Source: Boswellia sacra (Eukaryota; Streptophyta; Magnoliopsida; Sapindales; Burseraceae). Taken from it: DNA of 64,000 nucleotides. Shown in pieces: positions 12,121-24,848 of the stretch (position 1 is the first letter of the stretch; every line of letters begins with the position of its first letter). The translations under genes were made by a program, and so were the position numbers. Location: positions 558,001 to 622,000 of the forward strand of contig SNVD02015047.1 in NCBI GenBank assembly GCA_013180625.2, given 5' to 3'. Under the pieces are notes generated by a model, which did not search any database, was not told the origin of the DNA, and saw only the letters and a program-made list of their open reading frames with translations.

Positions 12121-12904
12121 GTATGAATCTCTCCCGTCATGTTCTGCTGTCTTTAAATGTAGGGACCGAAATACATAGAGTTTTCTTCCCATGATGATAT
12201 CTTTATTTCTTAATTGGTAACTAGTCGAGTTTTCTTCACATGGTCTGGATTTTGATATCACTTACAGTGTGATGTAGTGTGACACACAGTTAGTCTTTCA
12301 GTATCCTATTGTCTATCCCACACATGGACGCTATTATTTAATTATAGGCTATTGACCAATAATCAATCCTATGTTTTAAGTAATTTACCATGCGAAAATA
12401 GAGCATTGAATGTAGTTTAAATTCTTATTTGTATCAAAGGCGATGAAGTTTGGTTTTCTGCTTCATCACTTACAAATATTTGAAACAAAAACATTTGTTT
12501 CTCAAATTCAGCTAATCAAATAAAAAGTATAATCTGTGTCCATATGTATAGGTTTCTGTTGAAAAGCTTAAATAATTACATATGACTTTCAGGTTTAAAA
12601 ATGGCATTAGTTTGTAGACATGCATGATTTCAGATAGTGTGCGCGTGTGCTGTTTTCTTTCCTACACGATATGGGTTTTGAGGAGGTCATATTTTGCGCA
12701 ATTTTATTTTATTTTATTTCACTAGAAGAATTATAAATATCAGACATCCATTTAAAAAAATTTTAACGTGGATTTTGTCTCTTTCAATACTAACGAAATC
12801 AATTGGATTATGTTTTTAAGCCTTTGTTGGTATTTCCATGATATGTATTTTTTTCACTTGACTTCAAGAGTACATATTAATAATATCCGTTTGGGAAAAC
12901 GAAG

Positions 12905-13009
12905 GACAGCAACCATCTTATTGCTTCCCCGGCAGCTAATGGAGCTCCACCAGGTTTCTTCAAGGGAATGTACTCTGTTCTTTTTGCTTGGGCAAATTCA
13001 ACTACATGA
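12905..13009 (+). CDS. putative terminal exon of unidentified gene
   Basis: After a possible acceptor (AACGAAG^GACAGC), one frame reads DSNHLIASPAANGAPPGFF and KGMYSVLFAWANSTT before a TGA at 13007-13009. The Gly/Pro turn and the aromatic-rich end look protein-like and the stretch is richer in GC than its flanks. The family is not recognised. It lies inside the 11.95-15.1 kb locus that has inverted relics on both sides, so it may belong to that gene. Confidence 0.3.
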   Translation, partial: DSNHLIASPAANGAPPGFFKGMYSVLFAWANSTT

Positions 13010-13034
13010 GTTGTTGAATGCATCCATTTCATTG

Positions 13035-13140
13035 CTAACGTCAGCATTAGCATCTCTTGTCATGTGAAAGAATGCACATAGTGGTGTCTAACGTCAGCAT
13101 TAGCATCTCTTGTCATGTGAAAGAATGCACATAGTGGTGT
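13035..13140. repeat. 53-bp tandem duplication
   Basis: The unit starting CTAACGTCAGCATTAGCATC at 13035 is repeated at 13088 with no visible difference over 53 bp. It lies just downstream of the putative terminal exon. The exactness implies a recent duplication or an assembly artefact. Confidence 0.9.
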
Positions 13141-14334
13141 CATGACCATACCATTGTCGTGTTATACTGGTTATCTCTGGATGATAAATAGGGGCTTAGA
13201 TATTATTAAATTTGTAGAGAAGTGGTGCATGGGTCTGCCATATTGCTAGATTTGTACACATCAAACATTAAAATTCATATTTAAGTGAACATTTTCCTCT
13301 ACGTCCTACTTTAAACTATATTAAGTTCAACTGCACTGCATTGCTCAGCATGACATCAGAAGATGATCTGAGTTTTTATGCAAGGTTATTACATTACAGC
13401 ACCTAACATGACATCTGGAGGTGATCCTAACTTTCCTTGTACAGGAGCTAGGATCTAGGAAATCACAACACCCATCATTTCTTAATTAACTACTCACCAT
13501 CATCACCATTGCCATTGCTGTCAATCTCCACTTTCACTATAGGCTTATTTAGTAAATTAATTCCATCGGTTACGCAAAGAACTAATTTTGGTGCTTTAAC
13601 ATTTAGACTCTTCAGAGCATGATGCTCTGAGGAATCTCAGAAAATGCATTCTACTGTGGTCTTCTATGCAGGTTTTTCCATATTAAATAATATCAAAGCT
13701 TGAAGAGATCAAGTTCTAAAGCTGCTTTCTATTTCGGGTAATCTTACTCTCCATTAGGCGAGAAAGCCAGTCAAACATTGCTGCATGGGTGTTAAATTGA
13801 CTGGTTTTAGGATTAAACACACAATTGTTGAGTTTCACCGGAAGTTGTTTTGGGGCACAAAATATTGAGCTGGGAGCTACTCATCCATGTGGAAGCTTTT
13901 TCTTCCCATTTTTAACTGCTACCTTACGGTCAACGGATCTGCCTGCTCTGATTTTGGAGGATCTCAACTTTTTGTTTGTGGTGTTTGATGGACGTTAAAC
14001 ATATTTGCTGCAGAAAAACATTATGAGGTGAGAAGAGATGAGATGGATTATAGATATGGAAGAAAGTTTAGTTGCTTGCTTGGTCTTTCTGGAGTGTTGG
14101 ATCTCTGTGTTTTTTCTTTTTATACAAACTGCCATGCTCTTTTAGGTGATCACTATTATGTTGGAAAATATGATGTATATTCTGTTTTCTAAGGCTGGTT
14201 TTTGAAGTGTGCTTGCTCTATAAGGTATTTGCACTTGTTATTAATCTGAGGTCCGAGAGGGTCTTGGGTATTGTGTGATGCAATTCATCCCTTAAATTTC
14301 CATTTGAATAGTTCCCAAGTCTGGATAGAAGAGA
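13141..14334. other. non-coding or intronic stretch, nothing assigned
   Basis: Moderately complex sequence with no frame above about 50 codons. It may be 3' untranslated or intronic sequence of the unidentified plus-strand locus, since the following segment is also present in the inverted relic at 1-1.8 kb. Confidence 0.35.
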
Positions 14335-15135
14335 GCTTTATACACTTGTAGCATGATGATCAGTGAAAGTTGCCCTTTCAAGTCTTTCAATTTGGCAATG
14401 GAATGCTTGCTGCTATTTTAGTAAATGAAATGCAAGTAGAGAAGTTGATGCCTGCTTGTTGAATTAAACCAATTTTGTCTTAAAAATATATGAGCATTTA
14501 TGGAATAAAATCTTATGATAACAGAGAAGATTTTAGAAGTAGTTATACCCTGCCATCCATTGTATGATGAGGGAATTACGATAATCGGTTTTGGATGATG
14601 AGTTCATATATTGATATTGAAGCTAGAAGCTATGCTAATTTCAATCTCACCCTCAATTTCCTGTTTATGAATAGTCAACCATTTACTTTACATTAGCTTT
14701 AACTGTTTACAACAATGAATTAATTTCAGGGTCAAATTACCCTTGAAACATTATGCAATGATAATCAGAAATGAATGATCATTGAGATGGCCATTATAAC
14801 TTAATAATTAAATACTTGGCATTCATGAATTATCTTTGATTCATTGCAACAGAAAATCTATAGTGCATCTGTTTTGCTAAGATTTGTATCTCACACTAGT
14901 GTGGTGGATTCAATCAATCACAGGATGTTATGTTAATTTTGCAGTAATTTGAATTGGAGAAAAAAAGACCAAATTAAGGAAAACGTTAAAAAAAAGTGGA
15001 TCAGGCATTCGGAAATTTAAATGTGTCGACACTTGATAGCTAACACTTGTGGACATAATGCTGTCTTGGACACACTCTATTGTTAAACTTTAATCTTCAA
15101 TAACAAAAAGTCCTCATTTGTCTGTCAAACAGGGT
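14335..15135 (+). repeat. segment with an inverted partner at 960-1835
   Basis: Reverse complement of 960-1835 over most of its length; see that entry for landmarks. The similarity ends near 15135, close to the start of the ADA1-like leader, so the two loci were separate before duplication. Confidence 0.7.
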
Positions 15136-15684
15136 CATAGTAAAGAAGAAGAAGGAAGGAAAGAAAGGAGGATCCAATGCATGTGGAAGCTCCAAATCGA
15201 AATTTTCTTGCATTTTATCGAGCTCCAAACAGGTCAACCTCATCGATTTTTACCTCTATAGAAACCTTCATGTTTGAATAGAAAAACCGAATGTTTGAGT
15301 GTAGTTGTTGAGGTTTAATGATTCTTGAAAATTTTGCTGCTTTTTAGCCTCAATTTTTATTGGGAAAAGAGTTTTTTGCTTGGATTGCATTGAGGTTAAT
15401 TTTCTCCACATGGGTTGGTTCAATCTGTAAATACGGTTAGGGTTTTGCACTGTTGGATTAGAATTCAAATTTTGGTGAAAAAGTTGAATTTTGGTGGATT
15501 TAGTTATGGTTTTAGCAGTGACGGGTTCTGTTAAGAGTTTCAAGTATGATGTATTTGTGGTCAGAACTTGTTTTCTGGTGCTTAATGAAATAAGGTTAAA
15601 GTCCCTGATTTAGTTCGGGTTTCGAGTCAAGGAAAGTGGGATTTGGTGCTTTTGTTATTGTATATGGGTTATTTCTGGTGAGAA

Positions 15685-16301
15685 ATGCAACAGCTGAATC
15701 AGCCGCATTTGCGGCTCAATCTGGCAGAGCTGGAGGCTCAATTAGTTAAGAGAAACTTGGGCCAGAAAGGTCGAAACTTTGTGTTTCTTATTCGAATAAG
15801 TTGTTGAGTTTGAAGCTGAGCAAGGCTAAATTCAATAAGTTCTGTCTGAGGGTTATTGGCAGAGAGAACGTTAAGCTTCATAATCAACTAACACGTTCGA
15901 TTCTGAAAAATGCTTGTAATACAAAAGTCCCACCTTCTAGATCAACTCAGGATAATGATGGTTTTAAATTTACAAGGGATGGGTGTCGAGAAAATGGGGA
16001 TGTTCTTCTGTCCTCCCCGTGTGGACCGAGATCAGGAGTCTCTGTTGGGTCTGATGGGAAAGTGGAATTCTCTTCTCAGCAATCAACAGTTATGGGTAAT
16101 AATGTAGTTTTGGAGAATGGGAATTTGGCTTCTCATGAAATACAGAAGCCGGTGCAGCATCATCGAGTTATCTCTGAAGAAACAGACAATGAAGGGGAAA
16201 TTAGGCTTTGTCGACCTCCCCAGACAAAGGGATGTGCAGCTGGTTTACTTTCTGTGGATAGCATTGAACAGAGTGACATGAGTTCACAAAGAAGCTTCTA
16301 A
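15685..16301 (+). pseudogene. ADA1/Hfi1-type transcriptional coactivator fragment, frameshifted
   Basis: Plant ADA1 (Hfi1/TADA1) proteins are subunits of the SAGA histone acetyltransferase complex in the nucleus. The start reads MQQLNQPHLRLNLAELEAQL followed by VKRNLGQK, matching the N-terminus of the plant proteins. Near 15766-15770 one base appears to be missing, and the next frame continues KLLSLKLSKAKFNKFCLRVI, GRENVKLHNQL and RSILKNACNTKVPP, the conserved Hfi1-type core. A poorly conserved hydrophilic stretch follows to a stop at 16299-16301. Family members are usually about 400 residues; this copy stops near 205 codons, so it is both frameshifted and truncated. A long AT-rich leader (15.14-15.68 kb) precedes it. 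The family call rests on memory of the plant sequences. Confidence 0.75.
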
Positions 16302-17234
16302 ACCATCTATGCAGAAAACAACTGATAGTATGAATCTTTTGCAATTGATTTGCCAATTAACATTTAAACATCTCTGAACCAAATAATTCCAATATGAACA
16401 ATAAGACGCACACATGTTTGTTGTGTTTCAACTCACACAGAGGTGTCAGGCACAAACCTCTAAAAAATCTAGAAGGAGAAGATAGTATGTATTCTTGTGC
16501 ATTTCCACTATGAAATCCTAACAATAAGAGGTGTATAACCTTCGTATTGATGTTGGAAACTAGTGTTATGTTATCATTGTAAGTTTCTTACAAATCATAG
16601 GTAGAGTCCTAAGAACACATCATCTCCTGTTCTTAGGTGACACTCAGCATTTGACAATAAATTGAGACAGACTTTTAGAGTAGAGTACAGCCTAACAGAA
16701 ATTATCAGGTCTACATAGAGCATATAAGATTCGAACTTGTGCTCACGAGGGAGCATGAAATTAAAATAATTATTAAAATAAGGACAAAAGAAAAGCAGGA
16801 CACAAATGCACAAGAAAGCTTAAATTAGGATATTGTATTTGCGCGCCCACAGAACCAGAACTGGGTATGAAAGCACAAAGTATGTCGCACATCGGTTGCA
16901 GTGTTCACATCCTGCAAGTTGGTGAGAGATAATTAAGTTTCAAGCATAATTGACCTAATGAACCTGGAAATATGCAACTAAAATGACATTATCAAAATAA
17001 ATAAGAAAAATAACAAAGCATATGTGCAAATGAATAAATGAAACCTACTTCAAACTCAATAGAACAAACAACATGTCTATCTTGTTATAAGATCTTCGTT
17101 TGCTTAAAGCCAGTTTGTCTGCAACCACAGGTTTGAAATGAAACACTCTTGTCAGCAATGCGCAACTTGCAATGTCACACAGAGAAAGAGGAAAGATTGA
17201 ATAAGAAAGAGGGTGAAGTAAAGCATCATATTCT
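16302..17234. other. no gene recognised
   Basis: Sequence downstream of the ADA1-like fragment. No continuation of that protein was found in any frame and no terminal repeats were visible. Confidence 0.35.
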
Positions 17235-18500
17235 CTTTCTTCCAGATGCTAATCACAGATTATATTTTTTATTTGAAGAGCTGAATTTGAGAAACAAATG
17301 TTTGGTTTACACAATTTGTAAGTGATCAAGAAGAATAGCAACCTGAATCACCTTTTATACAAACAACAATTCAAACTTCCCAAAAAACTGCGGCAAATAC
17401 TAATGAGTCATCTTGCTCTACTAGGCAATTTCACGCTAAGATATAAACAAAATGCCACATTTGACTTGTCACTTTGTCCTAGTTAGTTCGTAAAGATTTA
17501 CCCACATTCAATGCTCTATTTTCACATGGCAGAGTACCTGAAAACATAGGATTATTGGTCAACAGCCAATAATTAAGTAATAGCTAGCGTCCATGCGTGA
17601 GATAGACAATATTTAAGATATTGAAAGACTAACTGTGCGTCACACTTATATCACATATACAAGTAAAAGTGCTGACTAGAACCCCTGTATATCGCGTAAA
17701 CAGTTATTCTAGCTTCTTCTTTCAACAATTTCAAAATTTGTGGCTTTCATTATATTTTTGAATTCTTGCTTCTCAGTTTTCCAAGTAAAAGTGCGGTCTT
17801 GAATCCCCACTGATCATATGCTCTAGAAGTATGAAGTCAACACTAGTATCAAAATTCCTATAAAAAAAAAAAAAAAAAAAGAGTTTTCTAATCTTTTAAG
17901 CAAATATCCAGACTTGTATAATAATAAGCGATTGAAGCAATTGTTCGCAAGAACTAGATACAAAAGAAAACAGAAGTTGCTTCAGCACCTGCACCTGCGA
18001 CTCTTTGGTTGAATTTTAACTCTCTAATTAAAAAAAAAAAAAAAAATCATGTTCCAGCACATTGAACATACACCAGATGGACCACTGCTTTCTTCTAAAA
18101 CACGAAAACTTGGAAAACAACAACCATGATCATAAGAATCCCAATTTCTTAAAACTAACTTTAGTAATCAATTATTTGTAATTGATCTCAAAATCCAGAT
18201 CATGTAAAGAAGACTCGATTTAGTTACCGTTTAGAATTCTCACCCTTCGTTGTCTCTCGGATTCATGGGGTTGAGGCACTCGATACTTGGCTGGGTAGAT
18301 CCAAATGGTCCGGCTTGATGCGGAAGACTTAGTTAAAAAAAATAATAATAATAGTAACAAGAGATAAAGAAATCATGTGAGGAAAACTCCACCTAGGTTT
18401 TCCCTAAATTTGAAGACAACAGAAGAAGAGTAAAAAAGATTCATAGCTCTTGTGACCGAGGCGGCGGTTAGTGTTATCCCACGAGGAGGCAGTGCCGCGG
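17235..18500 (-). repeat. inverted relic of the 11.95-12.56 kb segment
   Basis: The minus strand of this stretch aligns with 11950-12560. Shared landmarks include GAGCATTGAATGT, the CCTATGTTTT/AACATAGG block, the GACTAACTGTG block near 17625 (CACAGTTAGTC near 12285) and the GC-rich GCCGCC coding-like stretch near 18460-18530. An extra stretch at about 17650-18200, with two long A runs (17862-17880 and 18029-18046), is absent from the plus-strand copy. The coding-like part no longer has the same open frame. Confidence 0.7.
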
Positions 18501-18779
18501 CGGCCGCTACAGCCGGCAGCAGAGGTGGTGCTGGTATCTTTCACCGTCACCTAATTGGGAGGGGAAGATCTAATCTTTTGAATATACACGGAAGTCTAAA
18601 GTGGCGTCTTGATGTTACTTTCAGAACAGCGCAGGTGTCACTGTTGGTATCGAGATTCAACGGGGAGGTGGCGCTGCCAGCGCCCCTTTGAATAGAGGGC
18701 TCATATGAATGTAGGGCGCATATGAAGAATTTCCCTCGTATTTAAATTCAAATTTTTTTATAAGACTATTTATTTATTA

Positions 18780-19950
18780 TTTCTTCAAGGGAAAACTTTG
18801 CTGATGACCATGAGGTTAGGCCTCCAAATCGTTATGACCCCGTTTTTTTAAAAAATGACAGAAATGACTTCATGTTTGGGGAAATAACGCGAATAATCCT
18901 GCTGTTATCTTAATTTGTTAACTTGATGGTTTTCTTATAAAACTACTTTAATTCCCTTTGTTAATTTGAAAAATTATTGAAAACTTATGCCAGTATGGTT
19001 TGAACTCATACCAAGAAAATACACTTCCTACTTTATCACTATGTCAAGCGCTTACTTAGTTATAGTAAACACAAAGTTTATTATTTATTGTAATATTAAT
19101 TTTAAGAGATATACAAAACAAATTATATGGTATGGATATGATTCAAACTTGGGAAGTCCAATAAAACATTAAATTCTCTACCAACAAAGCAATTGTTTGT
19201 TTGAGATTAATTTATATAATGCAATTATTTTATTCTATAAATTTGATGTTTATAAAAAATTATAAAAAAAAACATAAAAATCCTAATCCCTAACAATATA
19301 CATGGCAAAATAAAAAAGAAACCTTAGAAACCTAAATCGCCACAGGCGCCACCACATGTCACTACCGTTCGACGAGTCTTTATCCACCGCTCTCACTAAA
19401 CCATAGATTAGGTCCTCCCCAACAAGCCTTCCTTCATCACCGTCCCCAAAAACCCATTGAAAACATCTCAAAATCCTAAAAGAAGATTCAGTTGCCACTA
19501 CAACAACTGCCCATTTTCGGCGCGGGTCTACCATCACTGCCTCTACCAATTGTCTTCTTGGATGCCGTTTATAAAGGGGTCTTTATTGGACTTTAGTCTC
19601 CGGAAAGTGGTCGTTCACCACCAAACCGAATTGTTTCCAGCCTCGCCAACAAACGGTGTGCAAAGAGGGTATTTATGCAATTGGAGGGAGTGTTAAGTCA
19701 TACAGATAGGGTGTTCATGAAACTTTTTAATTTAGAGTGTTGATTTAAAACTTTTAATTTGGATATATTAAAATTAAAATAAGAATTATTAAATGATTTT
19801 ATTTATTTTTATTATTATTTTACCCTTCTAGTTGTAACCTTAACATAATTATTTAATGATAGGGTCATTTGTCAATATTTCCAAATAAATAGGGTATAAT
19901 GGGTTTTGGCCTAACCTCAGGGTTATAAGCAAAATTTTCTCTTTTTTCAA
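18780..19950. mobile_element. Mutator-like non-autonomous element with 9-bp TSD
   Basis: The element proper is 18789-19941 (1153 bp). Its left end GGGAAAACTTTGCTGATGAC and the reverse complement of its right end, GAGAAAATTTTGCTTATAAC, are followed on both sides by TGAGGTTAGGCC, giving inverted repeats of about 34 bp. Flanks are TTTCTTCAA (18780-18788) and TTTTTTCAA (19942-19950), a 9-bp duplication with one difference. Direct repeat D1 copy 1 near 2120-2155 shows the unoccupied site. The interior 19320-19690 is clearly richer in GC and has open frames on both strands, unlike the AT-rich rest, suggesting a captured host fragment, but no protein was recognised and there is no transposase. Confidence 0.75.
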
Positions 19951-20393
19951 AGATATGATTTCCTTTCATATGTCTATGCCTGGAACCTAAAAGAAAAATA
20001 AAAATAAAATATTAATTATTATCTTACAAAAAATAATAAAAACCAATAAATTAAAAGTTATAGAAAAAAGAGAAAACAATTTTTATTTTATCTTTAAATT
20101 TTAACTTAATATTAAAAATTACATTTATAAATCATAATCTAATTTTTAACTATATGAAAGAGTTGGTGACAGTAACATGTATTATTTTTTATTTAAAAAA
20201 TAAAAATGCACATTTTGAACGTGAGATAGGACCTGAACATATTGGTCGTGAAGGAATCCAAGTTCGTCGAGCAACAATAATATATATTAAAAATGTATAG
20301 CATATAATATGGTAAAATTGATATTCTAAAAGATAAAAATGTATAATATATCATAATTAAATTGATTTAAATTAAACTATCTAGTTTGCCAGG

Positions 20394-20395
<2 letters not shown>

Positions 20396-20441
<46 letters not shown>
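20396..20441. repeat. (TA)n microsatellite
   Basis: Uninterrupted TA run of about 46 bp inside D1 copy 2; the corresponding place in copy 1 has only a short AT run. Confidence 0.95.
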
Positions 20442-20443
<2 letters not shown>

Positions 20444-20815
20444 ATTTAAATCAGTCTCTCATTACCTCCCCTTTCAGGTGCTTCCATTGCTCGCAACAAA
20501 TCCTTAAACTCGTACTTTTGCCCTGTTGTTCTGCTTTGTTTTTGGTCTTCTTTTTTAAATTAACAATAAATGATTATGACTTGCCTTTTTATTAAAATCT
20601 TTGTTTTTCTTACGTTCTTTTAATATTTTAAATCTTTTTTTTAGTAAAGATTTGTTTGTTTATCCGCATAATGTTTAATTTTATCATTTTGATGTTGCTT
20701 TATAGTTACAAAAAATTCAGAAAAAATTGATTGTTTTTTTCTTCTTTTCCACGAGATTAAAAAATAAAGTAGTCGCTCTTTTTTGCTTCCTCACTCTCTT
20801 CTTTTTTGGTGTTGC

Positions 20816-21215
20816 TATTGGTTGTTAAGTTTCTCACTTTTCTAAAATCCCTTTAATACGCCCTCTCAAGGTAAGGGCCCCATGCACTTATCATGTGGAC
20901 CGAATCGAATATCACATGTCTCAACGGTCAAATAACAATATTTTTAATTTAAGTTTTTTAATACGCTCCCTCACGTCCAAAGGCCTCGTGCACTTGCAAC
21001 GTGGACCGAACTGAGCCTCACATGTCTCAATGAGTCTTACAAGTGGGTCAAATAACAATACTTTTTTAGTTAATTTTTAAATAACACGGAAAGGATTCAA
21101 ACATGTGATCGTTGAGTCATTATTGCTCTGATACCATGTTAAGTTTGCAACTTTTCTAAAAGTTTAAGCTTGTGGATATAGGTTTAACATTATTACTTTA
21201 AGCCCTTTAATATTG
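20816..21215. mobile_element. unclassified 390-bp insertion with 5-bp TSD
   Basis: The insert 20821-21210 is absent from D1 copy 1 (near 3380-3390). It is flanked by TATTG on both sides (20816-20820 and 21211-21215). It contains two related words, TGTTAAGTTTCTCACTTTTC near 20823 and TGTTAAGTTTGCAACTTTTC near 21138, and a TGATACCATGTTAAG motif common in plant retroelement-derived repeats. A 5-bp duplication fits an LTR-type integrase, but typical TG...CA ends are not clear. Confidence 0.55.
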
Positions 21216-21623
21216 ATAACAAACAATCCTCAAACCCTTTCTTTTGCCTTGTTCTTCGTTGTTTCTGGTTTTTTTTTTCTTTTAATAAAAAAATCAATGA
21301 TCAGCGCTTACTCTTTTGAGGTAAAGATAGGTTTTGTTATGCGTTTCATGGTTGTGTTTATCATTTTGATAGCTTCATTGTTATTAGAAAATTCAAAAAG
21401 ATCGAAATTATTTGTTCTTTATTAAGATGAGAGGAGTGGGATTGGTCACATTCTTTAGTTAAAAATTTTTGTCTGTTTTAGAAGTTAAATACTTACTAAC
21501 TTTCAGTGGCTTTCTTCGTTTTAGATTCATAAATTAAAAGATTGTCGATGGAGGCACGTGAAGCTTAGGTCAAGCTAGGGCTGTAGATCCAATTGGCCCT
21601 TCAAAAATTTTGAAATTTTATAT

Positions 21624-21837
21624 GAGGAGACATTTTAACATAAATTTTTAACACAATTTATTAACATAATTTTTCAGCTATTGATCTTACAAAATCTAAT
21701 AATTAAGATTAAAAGTCAACAATTATATTTAATACTACTAACTCATAAATCATCCCAACCATTGGATTTTGTAAATCAAAGACTAGAAAATTATATATAG
21801 TCTTATATCAAAAATCTTATGTTAAAATATCCCCTCC
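21624..21837. mobile_element. MITE, about 214 bp
   Basis: The left end GAGGAGACATTTTAACATAA and the reverse complement of the right end, GAGGGGATATTTTAACATAA, form terminal inverted repeats, followed by AAATTTT-like sequence on both sides. TAT flanks both ends. There is no coding content and the superfamily is not assigned. Confidence 0.65.
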
Positions 21838-21840
21838 TAT

Positions 21841-24279
21841 ATATCTATATACTATTTGTTAAAGCCATCACTCCCAACTCATTCTATCTTGACTTTCCAA
21901 AACATATTTAAAACCTTGGCCTTTTCATGTCATTTCTACAAGCAACAACGAAAATAAAGTCACAACAAAGTTTCAAAGCCCATTGTTGTTAACCAAAGGC
22001 CAAGGCGTATCAATTTTTCCCCCAACTTAAATAAGTAGAGAATTCGTCATTCAACTACACTCTCTCCTATGTCCAAGCTTCCGACCGATCACTTCCAGTC
22101 TTGCAAAATTCAATCAATTCAACATTTCTTCATCTCTTCATCTACAATCAACAATAACTAATTAGGTAAGTAAAATTATATATTGTTCCTTGATTTATTA
22201 GAGTTACCGGTCTCAAACGAACCACATAATTAGAATGTTATAAAATTACAATAGTAGCAAAATAAATGCTATATAATTACATATATTGTGTTTAAAAATA
22301 AAATATATTATACTATTTTGACCCAATTGACATGTCTAATTGGGGTTTTGTTTTTTAAAATTTTTATTTTGATTATAGATTTATAATGTTTTAATCTAAT
22401 ATGCTTAAGTTAAGTGTATGGATAATTAGTTTATTTCTTGATAAAAAATAAATATAAATATTTAAAATTTTTTAATAATAACAGCAAAGACTTTTTTTAA
22501 CTTTTTTTTGGGTTGGATTACTAGATTTTTCTTTTTTTTAATCCTAAGTAGTAGCAGGAACAACTATGCAAAGGTCCTCATACGCCACTTGTCCACCTTG
22601 GTCCTATGCCTCGACTATATGGTATTCACAAGCATCCCCCAACCCTTTGTTAATATATAAAGCTCGCTGGTAAGTAGTGTGGCTCTTGACATGCCAGATC
22701 CAATCCTCAAAATTTTTCAAGAGATGAAAGCAATGTGGGTGGAACTAGTGGTCTCGGACAGAACATATGACTATATTTTCTACTATGGCATAGAACAGGT
22801 ATGGAAGTTCTGGAATGGTGCAAGATATATCTCAATTTTCTACTCTAAGGCCTAACACGGGTGCTTGGAACTTTGGAATACCAGGTGTTGCTTAATGGTT
22901 TCAGTTGATTTCATGTCTTTGTTTTTATAAAATTTGAAGTTTGAAATTGTAGAACTCTGATGAAAGGTGGAGCAAAACTTATTTATATTAATTAGCGATG
23001 AAATCATATGTGCACAGACGCCACTGGTCCACACTACACCGCATCAAGCAACTCCAAACCTATTCTCTCAAGAAGGGAGTTGTGAAATGTCTTTTAAACC
23101 AATACACCAGACGACTAAGCTCAGAAAAATGCCATGTTCTCATCCATTCCGTCTAGGATGCTTGAGGCGGGCATTTCCAAAAAATGCAAGTCCCCCCTGT
23201 ACTACTTTGTCTTCTGACGAGTTCTGATGATCAGAAGATTGTAATAAGAAAATAGCACATAAGTTTGTGGGCGTTCTAAACAGTAAAAATTGTTTTGATC
23301 TGAACTAATAAACAGCAGACAAGTTGTGATACATCGAAATGTCATGGAAAAATGTGATCCTATTTTACTGGTTTGGCTAAATTTTAATCTTTAAATGATG
23401 TTGTAACGGGGCTCTCCCCTTTAAATTACAAGGAATAACATTTATCCAGAGTTATCAAGAATATACTGATTATATTTGTATCCATAGATTTTGTGGCTTG
23501 CAGGTTTTTCCATGTCTGCACTAAATGTTTTCCTTCCGAAATTCCATTTTCGTTTATCTTGACAAACTGTTAGTTATATTTTGAATTAATGAGGAGCACT
23601 CTTGTCCATGCATATATTTTGAATGGTAAAATAATTAGTTGAATCTCTAAGTTGGATAAAATATTGACTCTTCCTATGATGAAAGCTGAATCCTGCTCAA
23701 GGTGGCATAGAGATTATCTAATTATAGGATTTCTTAGAAGGGTTGGATAATACGTGTAAAAGTTACCTTTTTTTCTTTTTTTTCTTTTTTTGAGACAGTT
23801 AGAAGTGTTATTCATCTTAAGAAAGAATCTAGAATTTCATTTTAGGATGAAGCACAATTAATTTATTATAATATAAAATTATTTTTAAGCTTACACTTAT
23901 TAGCTTAATTTTTTTTTTATAAAATGACAGATTTAATACGGTCAAGATAGAGTTTATATAATTAACGTATTTTACATAAAATTATCTAAGTAGAAATTAT
24001 GAAAGGCTTACGTTGAATTATGATATTATTACATAAGGTCTTTGGTTAGTTAAAATATCATGGAAGGCACTTAAGTTTTATTAGATATGGAAGATGTGAA
24101 TCTTAATTGATAATCTACAAGGTTTCAATCTTTACACATATTATAACAGTATAACAAGATCTTCACTCGGTCCAAACTTGACATACATATTATAACGAAT
24201 AATAATACTATGCATCTCAACTTTGTATTCTAATTTTATATCTCAACTGATGTAACAACTACCATGTTAACCCATATGA
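21841..24279. other. no assigned gene; possible promoter and leader exon
   Basis: Around 22050-22167 the sequence looks like a plant core promoter and leader: a CT-rich stretch (CACTCTCTCCTATG), then a CA-rich untranslated-like segment ending CTAATTAG^GTAAGT, a good splice donor. Downstream, ATG at 22566 opens only 35 codons, and a frame near 22970-23227 has no recognisable domain. The locus may be a decayed gene; no product can be named. Confidence 0.3.
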
Positions 24280-24848
24280 ATTGGTACCCGTGACGGACCT
24301 ACACAGGGACCCAGGGGGGCCTGGGCCCCTTCTGAAATTTGAAAAATTCACTTTGATCCCCTTATTTTAGATAGTGACTCTTATACCCTTTTCTTAAAAA
24401 ACTTAATTAATTTCAAGTTTTACATTATTTTTTCATTTTCTCAATTCTTTCACCTATAAAAACCTTTCATCCATACAACAATATAAGTTTATATATTAAT
24501 ATAATTAATTGTTACTTTTTTATTTAATTATAGAATTTTAGATTTTTTAATTCTTATTTATTTAGTTTGACATAAATTATATCACTACAAGAGAAGGAGG
24601 TATATACTACGGTCTTTTACGGCAGTTTTTTAAAACCGCGTTAAATAGTGATACGCGCATATTATTTACGGAAGTTTGTCAAACCGCCGTATAAAGGGTG
24701 TTGAAAACCCCAAAATCATTTACCCTAATGTTGCCCAATCTTTCAATTTCTAGCTCTCTCATCTCTCTCTAAACTCTCTCAAATCATCCTAGATCTCTCT
24801 ATAACTCCCTTTCACTCACTATCCTCACCATTTCTCGAGACCAAAACA

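Larger units (their letters stand above)
18716..21452. repeat. direct repeat D1, copy 2 (interrupted)
   Basis: Second copy of the segment at 2055-3674. It is longer because a Mutator-like element (18789-19941), a (TA)n run (20396-20441) and an insertion with a 5-bp duplication (20821-21210) lie within it. Copy 1 serves as the empty site for the insertions. Confidence 0.75.

Noticed and set aside
20386..20595. 69-codon frame with a Tyr-Ile run
   Set aside because: It is a translation of the (TA)n microsatellite and flanking repeat D1.
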